Shown: piece by piece, positions 33,150 to 42,955 of the stretch | Layout: the number at the start of each line of letters is the position of its first letter | Position numbering within the stretch: position 1 is the stretch's first letter | DNA from: Agelas oroides | Lineage: Eukaryota > Porifera > Demospongiae > Agelasida > Agelasidae | Length of the DNA: 64,000 nucleotides | Assembly (NCBI GenBank): GCA_949130485.1 | Contig: OX422197.1 | Location: 5,806,193 to 5,870,192, forward strand | Reading direction: 5' to 3' | The notes under the pieces: model-generated | What the model was told of the DNA's origin: nothing | The model's input: only the letters and a program-made list of their open reading frames with translations | Database searches by the model: none | Translations under genes and position numbers: made by a program

Positions 33150-35000
33150 GCAATATCTAACAAGCCAAAGCCATGAGCTGCAGTCAGTGTGCAGTTGCTG
33201 CTCTGTAAGTGACATTAGTTGTTGGTGTGCAAGGACACCAGATCATCTATGTTGATACTGAGAATGGGACACTGAATAGCAGCTGCTGGGAAAGAGGGCT
33301 AGACCAGCCCTGTGGTAGCTTGGAACTAGCGAACACTGGTGCACAGAGATACAACTCCACTATACAGCTGTTGTGCTGAGGTATGGAACCAGTCATAATA
33401 ATCCTACCATAGCATCAACTACTACACAGGTATTGTCCTGCCCACCATTACCTACCACAGATAACAGTACTTGTGGATGTAATGAACTGGTTAATGGTTA
33501 CAAGTATACTTCAAAAAGCATCTTTCCCTCCATGGTTTGAACTCCTGCAGATGTGGGGCAAATATTCATGGTATCGTCAAGTGTAGTGAAATACTGCAAG
33601 AGTCTGCCATACTGACTGTTACTGCATGACATACAATGAATCGGTTGTTGTTGGTGCATGCCCATACAACTATGCAAATGTCAAGAATTATGCCCCATGC
33701 CAAGGACTGTGAAACATGCAATGTGTGGTCCCTTTAATCGATCTGGACAGCTCTGCAGTACATGCATGCAAAGCAGGTTATAGCCCTCTTGTTTACACCT
33801 TTGCTTTACAGTGTACAATGTGCTCTGGTGGACGGTACAACTGGATAAAGTATGTGGCTATAGTCTTTGTACCTGTTTCCTTTTTCTTTGGTTTTATTGT
33901 TGTCTTCTGCTGCAGGATCAGTGCTACTTCACCCAACTGTATGGTTTTCTAACAGATTCTTGCACTTCCTGTTAGTGTGCATCTTTTACTTGCTGTTGGC
34001 AAGTCTTATTCTTCTACTTTAACAACTATTCAATTATCATGGGGGGTGCATGGTCTTTGGATTCGATCTGGAGACCATTTCACAGATGTTGCGCTCACTT
34101 CTGACAGCAGTGGGAAGTAAGAACTTTCATTATGAACCTTTTTGCCCTTCTCTCAACTATAAAGCTTCTAAGTGTGTCCTTTGATCTTCTAACCCCAACG
34201 CATGCATGTCTATAAAACTACAGTTGGTATCTACCTCTATTACGATGCATCAGTTGAATACTGTGGCAAGAAACACCTCCCTTATGCCATTCTTGCTCTT
34301 TTTGTGGTACTCATTTTCCCTCTACTACTTCTGCTACTGTATCCAATGCGGTGTTTCCAGTGGTGTCTTGGTCACTGTAGAGTGAGGTGGCATGCTCTTC
34401 ACATCTTCATCAATGTTTTCAAGGTTGCTACAAAGACGGAGCCAACTAGGTAAATGTGGGGTAAAGAGATTGCCGGTACTTTGCAACAGTTTACCTTCTT
34501 CTGAGCCGTATGCTGTTTAGTGTGTTTGCAGTCACTCACAATGCTGTTGTCTTTTATTCTATGGCTATTTTTATGCTTATAGGTGTAGCCATGCTACTTG
34601 TCATAGTTTGGCCTTATAAAACAGAGTTTGCAGATTACAATGTTGTTGATGTAGTGTTCATTCTTGCTTTGGCTATGTGGTGTAGCACAGCAGTGTTTTT
34701 CAGTACAGTAACAGCCAAAGCCTATGATCTTGTGGAGGCATCAGTGATAGTGTCAATTCTGGTGGGAACTTATCCCACATTTACCTAGTTATGGTCGTTT
34801 TGTATTGGATCTATTCTTACAAGGAAGCTTTAGTTCACATCATTAAGACCCTGACAGGAAGAGTGAGAGTGTCCAGGCAAACATGTGGCACAGCTCTAGA
34901 GGATACTCTACCAGATAGACTTACTTGTCATTGTGATGAGGGAACTTTACGTACAGCTAACAACTTTGAAAAGTTCACTGACCAAGTACAATTACTTAAG
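33150..35000 (+). pseudogene. Decayed cysteine-rich multi-pass membrane protein gene
   Basis: Peptide fragments appear in order but in different frames: a Cys-rich extracellular part (TENGTLNSSCWERG, 33.2-33.3 kb; CGPFNRSGQLCSTC, 33.72 kb; GYSPLVYTFALQCTMC, 33.77 kb), then hydrophobic segments (YVAIVFVPVSFFFGFIVVFC; YAILALFVVLIFPLLLLLLY; LIGVAMLLVIVWPY; DVVFILALAMW), and a basic tail (IYSYKEALVHIIKTLTGRVR). From memory this layout (NRTG-LC-C-GY, then about seven helices with RWHALH between two of them) resembles a large family of uncharacterised sponge and cnidarian proteins. The frame changes between fragments (for example after CSTC at about 33770), and in-frame stops occur around 33.95 and 34.45 kb, so I read it as a pseudogene. 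Some breaks could be introns in a living gene, because no transcript data are available. Confidence 0.6.
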
Positions 35001-35099
35001 CATCAAAAACACAATTACAAGCATTATATAAAGTATACAGCAATTATTAAAGTACAGCAAGCTACACAACATAAAACTGCATGCACATTGCCAGCTGAC

Positions 35100-36466
35100 A
35101 GCCATGTGGACTGCACAGAGCAGTCCATCACGACTCATCCACACAGTGACCCTCAAGGGTACCAAGAAGCCTTCCTACTTCTCCATTGTACTTGACTCTG
35201 ACTCCATCTCACAAGAGAATACAGGTGAGTTGATTTGTGTAGCTACTAGCTAGCTACAGTGAAAAAGAGAGCATACCATGTGACTCTATCTGCGTAATCA
35301 GAATGTGACTATCAATTTTCAGCCTAATCTTCACCCCAAGATACTCCCAGTGACCTGACAGTATAGTGCTGCATTTTTTTCCTAAAAAGGAAGTTTGTGA
35401 GGAAAAATAGCTACATTAACAGAATTTGAGCCCACTCTTTCCTAGGTTCCCTTTGCTCCAGAGAAAGAAGACTTATCTACTTGCCACTGAGTGCATATTG
35501 CATCCTTTATTTATATAAAACATTACTTGTCAGTTATAGTACAAGTTACGTATAGCTCAGAGAACAACAAATTCCCTACTCTCGCATCTTGGGGTGTAAT
35601 TATGCATCGTTGGGTGTAACAATGCATTGTACCTCTAATCACTATTTGTAGTGGTAGCATAATTGAGAGTTGTATTACCATATTCATACAATACATGCTA
35701 TCATACATGTGCTATCATTGTTCCATTGTTGAGTTGCATCACATGTTCTATGGCCGTCCTTTGACTTCTCGATCAATCCTAGGCCTGAATACGACATATT
35801 TCTGATTGCATTGGATGTCTAGGGCTTGCACTTTTTTTTTAACTCAACTTAAGGTTGTTGTGCATATGCAACATTCATTAGCTAATAGGTTCAGTTCACT
35901 GGGAGCTCTGGAATTTACATGCATTGTAAGTTCTTTTCACTTACACTGAGCGTGCACTCTGACATGTTACCATGGTATTCCATAGATAGTAGAGTGACTG
36001 TCCTGCTACTCTACTATCTGTGATGGATTCTCACATAGAAGAGGTAATACATCAGCCAATCCAAGACTCTAATGGTGGATCTGTGAGACACAGTCAGGGT
36101 GAGTGAGGCACAAACAGCTCTGACTTTAGCAACAGTTCTTAGCCAAGAGTCTAAAATAAAGATTCACTTTCATATTAGCTACAACACCAGAAAAACTTGA
36201 TGGATGCTCTCTACTACACGGTGGCAGACAAGTGGGAGCACATTGGCATCTACCTCCACCTCCCCATGGCCACCTTGACAGCCATTGCTGAAGAGTGCCA
36301 GCGTGACCCTCACAAGTGTCTCATTGGGATGCTGGAGTTGTGGCTGAAGAGAGTCAAGCCTCCACCCACCTGGTCCGCCATTATTGAGGCTGTGGAGTTT
36401 CTGGGAGAGGAACAGCTTGCAACACTACTCAGAGAGAAGTACTGTTCATCAGTTTATGAACAGTAG
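35100..36466 (+). pseudogene. Partial duplicate of the Kelch-death gene 3' exons
   Basis: The segment 35106-35222 repeats the end of exon 9 of the Kelch-death gene, including a GTGAGT donor, with few changes (RLIHTVTLKGTKKPSYFSIV). The segment 36181-36466 repeats its death-domain exon (LMDALYYTVADKWEHIGIYL, WSAIIEAVEFLGEEQLATLL). The two are 0.96 kb apart, in the original order and strand, against 0.57 kb in the parent. Near the acceptor of the second death-domain exon the frame no longer matches the phase left by the first. The 3' end is also frameshifted, ending VYEQ instead of FMNSSYK. No Kelch exons accompany it. A broken partial duplication is the likeliest reading. The death-domain core is intact, so a chimeric transcript cannot be excluded. 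Confidence 0.7.
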
Positions 36467-36907
36467 CAATATAGACATCGCAAATATAGGTTGTAGCTTT
36501 ATTCGTGTAAGCATAATCTGTATGATGCAACCTACTTCCCCTGTCGTCCTGTCCATGCAGTATTGGTTTAGTAAAAATGGCGGTTTATGCTTTCAGTTTA
36601 GTACTAAAACCTATAAAACCCCTTACTAAAAGGTAGTTATCAGTGGAAAAAAGTGCTTTTTTGTTTTAGTATATAGTTATGCCTACTTCTTGGATGTTTT
36701 GGTTTAGTAGCTAATAGTTTCCAGTTTGCATGTGGCACCAGTTAATTAGAGCTGGTATGGTACTGTGCAAGAAAAATTCATTTGTTTGGCCAATTTTCCC
36801 AACCTCCTGCGAGGCTTCATATAGACTAGCCACTCTCCCTCCATGCAGCCTAGAGCAGTCTCAATGCTTACTTGGTGGCAGTTACTCTGATCCACCCATG
36901 CACCTAC

Positions 36908-37398
36908 TAGCCTCGTTCCCAGGCCCCACGGCCCAGCTTTCTGTCGCTTGTACTACGGGTCTCATTACTTTCACGCCATTTCATGTCCCCTGTCACATGA
37001 CCCAGGTGCAGGGTGAAAGCCGCATTACGTCGCACTTACACCACATTGCCACAAGTGGCATCGCACAAGGTGTTCGTCACTTTTTAAAGCAGAAAAAAAA
37101 AAGAAGGAATTAAATCCATTTCCTGGCCCTAGCCTAGGCCTAACCCTAACCCTAACCCTAACCTGTATACCGAGCCCTAACCATTACACCACAAGCAATT
37201 TCGAAGGACAATGCACACTTTTCCGTCTAATGTGTACCGCTCAACCATCATACAAGTGCCATACTACACTACGCATGCGTAATGCACGCTCCACCCACAC
37301 GTATCACGTGAGGGGGCATGAAACGATGTGAAAGTATTGAGACCCCTTGTACTACATGCAAGCGACGGAAAGCTGGGCGGGGCCTGGGACCGAGGCTA
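36908..37398. mobile_element. 491-bp MITE, TAGCCTCGTTCCCAGG family
   Basis: The left end TAGCCTCGTTCCCAGGCCC and the right end GGGCCTGGGACCGAGGCTA are inverted. The arms continue with CCAGCTTTC-GTCGCTTGTA on both sides, the same sub-terminal sequence as in the 111-bp copy at 42296. Flanks TGCACCTAC and TGTACCTAC match at 8 of 9 bases. The interior carries the telomere-like run. Confidence 0.8.
37139..37163. repeat. Interstitial telomere-like repeat (CCCTAA)n
   Basis: About four uninterrupted copies of CCCTAA, the C-strand of the animal telomere repeat, lie inside the MITE at 36908-37398. Looser GGGTTAGGG runs also occur at 6195-6225, and CCCTAACCCT at 50240. Confidence 0.85.
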
Positions 37399-37576
37399 TG
37401 TACCTACCACCAGAAATATTGCAGTCCAATCAGATTGCATGCAGAACGCAGAATTACAACATACTGACATCCGGTGGAAACAGTAGACCTCGTTATTCGC
37501 GCGCTAGGATTTGTCAAACATTGCGTTGTAGCAAACATTCAGAAAGTGTTTGAGAAGCAGTCAGAACGGTCAAATA

Positions 37577-39592
37577 GACATTTGCATAAAAGTACCAAAA
37601 TATTTCCTTGAGTTACTCATGGGAAGGAATTATGCAAGCCTTACCTTGAGTTACTCATGGGAAGGAATTATGCAAAACACGCCACCAGTTACTCTTGGGG
37701 AGGAATTATGCAAAAGTCGAAAAGAGTAAATGCCTAGTCATTTCCTTGTAAATGGCTATGAATATCATCACCACTTGCGGAGGTACCGTCAAAGGGGAAG
37801 TTTCACATCATTTTCGAGTTTTGCATAAATCCTTCCCTTGTGTTTAGGTCTCAGTGTTCCTTCATGGGAGGGATTTATGCAAAAGTCCAATCCTAGTCAT
37901 CTTTTTGGTGAATATCATCACTACTTGCCCGTGCACAGGTAAGTTACACATCAGTTATGACTTTTGCATAAATCCTTCCCTAGGTCTCATCATTCCTTGG
38001 AGAAAAAATTATGCAAATCCACACAGTGCAGATAACCTGGCTATGACTCCATTGCTAACATACATACAGAGTTTCTTCTTCATAATCGAGAATATAAAGG
38101 AAAACTGAAAACTGTCGCCATGTTGGTGTACAAGAAGATAGTAACTTCTGCAAACTTCTCTTGGCAATTGGAGGATGTGCTTACTGTTTCTTCTAATAAG
38201 TGTTGAATCGAACAAAATGCTTTCTATCTAGGATACAGTATTATGGTCACATGATGAAAAACAACATATAAGACCATTTTGATGTCCTCATACCAGTCAG
38301 GATAATGTTGAATGTGTATGTTCACTGGTCAAACAAACCAATTATTCATAATTGTACAATGTTGGGAGAAATTTCCTCACCATTCTATTATGTGTGTGTG
38401 TGTGTGCGTGTGTGAAAGAGAGGAAGGGTCTGATCATGCTGCAACTATTAAGTTGTCACCATGGCAGAAAGTTGCTGTGAGTAATGAGATTGTGCTCTTC
38501 ATAAAGTATATCCACTAATAGCAGTTATGCCACAAAGTGTTTAGCAAATATCAGCATCTTATATTATCTAATGTGCTGTTCAACAATTGTGTTCGTTGGC
38601 CACATCTCAAAGCTGCAGCATGACCAGACCTTTCCTCTCTCTGCGAAGGGTGTGACTTAAGGCATATCTATCAATCAATCAAAGCATGCTTAATCATCGT
38701 ATGCTATGAGAAGCAGAAAGTGACAGCAGATAATCCGTGATAGGCTAACTAACAACAGTAAGGTGAAGTCATCCAACAATTTTTGACGGCAACAGGAGCC
38801 AGAACTCATAATTTGGCAAGTGACATCCTATCTAACTAGTGACATCTGATTTTATAATGTATATCTACTAGTCTCACAGGCCATACTTGGCCCACGAGAC
38901 TATCATGGACTTACACTCAAGTGTTTACTGCGGTCGAGCTGTCACTGATGTGTAGCTAACTTAGCTACCTGTACACTGGAAAGTAGTGATGATATCCATA
39001 GCCAATGGACACTGGAAAGTAGTGATGATATCCATAGCCAATGGCCAAAAAATGAGTAACCATTTACTCTTTTCGACTTTTGCATAAATCCTTCCCATGA
39101 AGGAACACTGAGACCTAACTAAACACAAGGGAAGGATTTATTGGTACATCTGCAAGGGGTGATGATATTCATAGCCAATGACCAAAAAAATAATAGGCAT
39201 TTACTCTTTTCGACGTTTGCATAAATCCTTCCCATAAAGGGAACCTTAGCTGAGACCTATACCAGGAAAGGATTTATGCAAAAGCAACAAATGATATGGA
39301 ACTTACCCCTTCATATTGTGTGGTATGTAGTGATGATATTCATAGCCAATTACAAGGAAATGAGTAGGTATCTACTCTTTTCGACTTTTGCATAAATCCT
39401 TCCCAGAAGATAGTGTAAAGATTGTATATTATGAAGGATTTATGCAAAACACGTGTTGCATAAATCCTTCCCAAGAGTAACTCAAGGTAAGGCTTGCATA
39501 AATCCTTCCCAAGAGTAACTCAAGGTAAGGCTTGCATAATTCCTTCCCATGAGTAACTCAAGGAAAAATTTTGGTACTTTTATGCAAATGTC
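37577..39592. mobile_element. 2-kb fold-back element with many TTTTGCATAAATCCTTCCC motifs
   Basis: The outer ends GACATTTGCATAAAAGTACC (left) and its inverse (right, ending 39592) begin arms of ~450-550 bp that are inverted copies (37577-38040 and 39040-39592). Both arms are studded with the 19-bp motif TTTTGCATAAATCCTTCCC or near copies, in both orientations; I count more than fifteen. A ~37-bp unit, ACACTGGAAAGTAGTGATGA onward, is tandemly duplicated at 38974-39045. The ~1-kb centre has a (TG)n run at 38392 and no transposase. Repeated short subterminal motifs are typical of binding arrays for hAT or related transposases, so this is probably a non-autonomous element. Confidence 0.8.
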
Positions 39593-39629
39593 ACCACGAC
39601 CGGTCTGGCTTTTGCCAGACTAAAACGTG

Positions 39630-39740
39630 AGGCCAATGTTGACATAACAATATTTTCCCAAGAGGACTATTTTGTGTGGTACTGTCCATCCTGTTATCTC
39701 GCTATAATCTCTAATTAGCTCTCTCAGGCTATGGTTTTGA
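39630..39740. repeat. Dispersed repeat, copy 3 (fragment)
   Basis: The segment with CCCAAGAGGA, CTGTTATCTC and CTCTCAGGCTATGGTTTTGA matches the central block of the repeat at 16870-17360. It adjoins a GGGCGGGGCCTAGG end related to the TAGCC MITEs (39767-39790). Confidence 0.6.
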
Positions 39741-39799
39741 TTAGCCTTATTATCGAACGATAAAAACTGGGCGGGGCCTAGGAAAAGGCTTACTTGGAA

Positions 39800-40660
39800 T
39801 AAACAAGTGTCAACAACCAGGAGTGAAAACAGCCTGGCCGGAGTAAAAGGTACATTATCAACATGACACCTTGTTGACCTGTAGGTAAGCAGTGAGTGTG
39901 TCCAGGATACAGCTTAGTGTGCCAGATATATGTACTCAAATGCAGTGGCGGATCTAGGAGAAAGCCCCACCTTTTCCGCAACTTCTCGTGTTCGGTACCC
40001 TATATATAGCGCTCGAAAATTGCACCGCGATGGTCTAAACCCAGCTGCCAAGAGATTCCTGGGCACTCTATGGAGTCATGCAGACTTCATAGGCTACTTA
40101 TTGATTCTCCGCTTCATACGTTCCGGACCCACCCCTTTTCCTCTTGGCTAGATCCGCCCCTGCTCAAGTGCATGTACCCTTATTCCTATTTGTCTGTGCA
40201 TGTTCTGTACCCAACTGTCTTTTTTATATACTGTGTAGTTCGATCCCCAGGCTCTTGTGTTTAGACTGCTACAGCCTAAAAAAAAAAAAAAAAAATTTAT
40301 ACCAGAGAGTCAGTAGACTCTCTAGCTATGTAGCTTTAGGGATGGGCGCGGACACGCAATATATATATGCTGACTGCGAGTACGTTAAACGCTTATTTGA
40401 GCACCCAGCCTTTCCCTTTCAGAGATGCCAACCTTTGAGTAAAAATTTCCGTGAGATAGACTACAGGGCCGCCGATACGGCCAGAGTGGCGTGCTTACGA
40501 GGGTGCAAGCTAGGAGGGTCTGGGGATATGTACTCCCAGAAAAATTTTGCGCACTTAGATCGATTCTGAGGCTATGTTTGGGCCAAATCTACAGAGATCA
40601 GCTTTATTATTATTTTTTTTAAAGAAATTTCCACACGGAGTGTAGATTTTTTTGCCGGTG
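39800..40660. other. Non-coding stretch between the fold-back element and the GTCC arrays
   Basis: ORFs here (39930-40569) have no recognisable domain, and one runs through a poly-A tract at 40278-40296. No gene can be supported. A possible inverted pair, GTGGCGGATCTAG (39944) and CTAGATCCGCC (40149), suggests another ~210-bp MITE. Confidence 0.5.
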
Positions 40661-40664
40661 TCAT

Positions 40665-41717
40665 AGGATGGGGTGTCCCCCCCTTAAATTGTCCCCCCAG
40701 ACGCGTGATCCTAGAACCAGCTGTCCCCCAGGACAACTTGTCCTAGGACCACGTGTCCCCATAGGACAGCTGGTCCTAGGCCCATGCGTCCCCCTTAGGA
40801 CAAGTTGTCCCCCCGTGAGTCAGAGGTTACCGAGTACCTGGACTATCCTCTGCAGCTGTTCTGTCCACCAAAACTACTCCAAACTTTATATACAAACCCT
40901 TTTTGCACTAGTGCTCTGATGCATTAGTCTCGTGCCCAACCGTCTACGCTCCCCGAGCTGAAACTGTTCTCTAAACTGGCTGAGGGGCGTGAACGACTGG
41001 GTACTAGACTACTGATGCAAATTAGTTTATATTTACAACTGCTGCAACACCATGCTACTTTTGGGTCCAATGTTTGAAAATTATGATGCCAGCCTTGTTC
41101 TTACAGTAAGGCCATACCAATTGATTTTATGTTTCACGGATTATAACCAAACTTCTCATGAATTCAATTATATACCACTCAGCCACACAAAACTACTCGC
41201 CATCCTCCATTCTTGCCACATGGTGAGTACACAGCCTTGTTCCCAGGCCTTCGCGCGTTCGTCGCTTGCAGTACGATAATTCGAACTGCTAGCAACGAAT
41301 GCGCGAAGGCCTGGGAATGAGGCTAGTGAATACTGGATTGCGTGTTACATTTTTTTTCAATTTTCAAAGAAAAAGACCCGGCCGGATCCGTGAAACATAA
41401 AATCAATTTGGTATATATAAAGTTGATTGGTTGACTGGACTTCAACTTGATATCGGTAGAAGCACAACATGGCTGCATGCCATCCTCTGCGCGAGTGTAC
41501 GGTACTCGTAAAACTTTGCTGAATGATGCCAGCCTTGTTCTCAGGCTCTGCACCTGACTTCTCATTGCTGGAAAGGTGGGGCTGGTACTTAGCGGTGGGG
41601 GGACATCCTGTCCTGGCAGGGGACATTTGGTCCTAGGACCACGCGTCCGGGGGGACATCTGGTCCTAGGACCACATGTCCGGGGGGACATCTGGTCCGGG
41701 GGGACAGCTGGTCCTCC
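40665..41717. mobile_element. Element bounded by inverted GTCC-rich arrays
   Basis: The segment 40665-40820 carries repeated GTCCTAGGACCA, GTGTCCCC and AGCTGTCCCCC units, and 41590-41717 carries the inverse set (GGGGACATCTGGTCCTAGGA repeated). Each array is itself tandem at roughly 25-35 bp. The interior includes an independent MITE at 41231-41323 and no transposase. I infer a non-autonomous transposon with repetitive termini. Confidence 0.65.
41231..41323. mobile_element. ~93-bp hairpin MITE, TAGCCTCGTTCCCAGG family
   Basis: CAGCCTTGTTCCCAGGCC and GGCCTGGGAATGAGGCTA bracket an inner palindrome (TTCGCGC.TTCGTCGCT / AGCAACGAATGCGCGAA). Flanks GTGAGTAC and GTGAATAC match at seven of eight bases. 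Confidence 0.75.
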
Positions 41718-41800
41718 CACACCGGTGGTACTGATCTCCAGCGGTCAGGAACGGTTGACGGGTTGTCAACGCGTCTCGGCATAGATTAATAACCCGTGCC

Positions 41801-42167
41801 GGTGTTACGGTGATATGTGTTCCCCTGGGGAATGCGTGCCCCCAAACACATTTCCCTAGTGATATCTGTTCCCCAAATAGATATCACTAGGGTCAGGAGT
41901 TTCCCCTTGCAAAAACATCAGTGATACCGGGTAAATACTGAACATTAGACTGTCCCTCCCTGCATGATATATGTCCTGTCTTGGGATAACTTTCTTACCT
42001 TTATCATGGGGGAGCAGTTAACCCAGGGAAACATGCATAGCTATATCACTGACGCTAATGTTGCCAAATATGCCAGTGATATTTGTTCTGGGGAACAGAT
42101 CAGATATCACTAGGGAAATGTGTTCAGGGGCACGCATTCCCAGGGGAACACATATCACTGTAACACC
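41801..42167. mobile_element. 367-bp palindromic element with GGTGTTACGGTGATATG ends
   Basis: The left arm (GGTGTTACGGTGATATGTGT, then CCCCTGGGGAATGCGTGCCC) pairs with the right arm over ~100 bp. Inner parts GATATCTGTTCCCC and CTAGTGATAT repeat in both orientations. It has no coding potential. Confidence 0.8.
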
Positions 42168-42295
42168 AGGATTTGGCGAATGATCCGACTTATGACCATG
42201 TTTCGATATTCTTCTATTGAGTATATTTCTGTGAGTTTAGATGGTGCGACGTGCATCAATTTGTGAAACTCACTGGGACACTGTGTGTGTGTATG

Positions 42296-42406
42296 TAGCC
42301 TCGTTCCCAGGCCCCGCCCAGCTTTCCGTCGCTTATTAGTACGGTAAAGCGGGCTTTTCCGTACTGTAAGCGACTGAAAGCTGGGCGGGGCCTGGGAACG
42401 AGGCTA
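42296..42406. mobile_element. 111-bp hairpin MITE with exact 8-bp TSD
   Basis: This is an almost perfect palindrome: the 5' half TAGCCTCGTTCCCAGGCCCC continues GCCCAGCTTTC-GTCGCTTA, and the 3' half is its complement ending GGGAACGAGGCTA. TGTGTATG is present at both 42288-42295 and 42407-42414. It is the best-preserved short member of the family. Confidence 0.9.
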
Positions 42407-42955
42407 TGTGTATGTGTGTGTGTGTTGTACGGAAAATCCATGAGGATTGACATGTCTGAGACTCTTTGAGTGCTTTTATGATCAGCAACAGTCATAAAGT
42501 TGCCCAAAAGCAGTGCGTAAGACAAAGTAGACCTCCTTAGCTGTTGCGTGCTTATACGCACCTACAAGTAACCCGACTACTTCAATTCTGATGGAAATAG
42601 ACCCTAAGCTGGGTGAGGCCTGAAATCGAGGCTACTGAAAAGGTGTAAAGAGCATCACAAGAAAGAAGCATGATAGGGCGTGAAAACAAGGTATGAGTTA
42701 CAAAAATGACCCGACAACCTACACAGGTTCTAAAGTATGCTTCCTATTGCTTGCAGTATACAGTAGCTACCGCAAGCGACGGGAAGCTGGGTGGGGCCTG
42801 GAAATGAGGTACTTCTTTGAATCTCAGGATTCCCTGGCAGGTCAGCTCTGGGTTGAAGGGACTAGACATCTACCTGCCTAAATTGACATCCACATCATCC
42901 TACGTGCTATTCCACAAAGAGAAACGCAGAGTGTGGCCAGTGGACAGCAGCAAAC

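Noticed and set aside
37577-39592. CRISPR-like array of repeated 19-bp motifs
   Set aside because: Spacing is irregular, both orientations are mixed, the arms are inverted copies of each other, and the host is an animal.
40144-40569. 141-codon plus-strand ORF
   Set aside because: It crosses a poly-A run and inverted-repeat ends, has no domain, and its composition is not coding-like.
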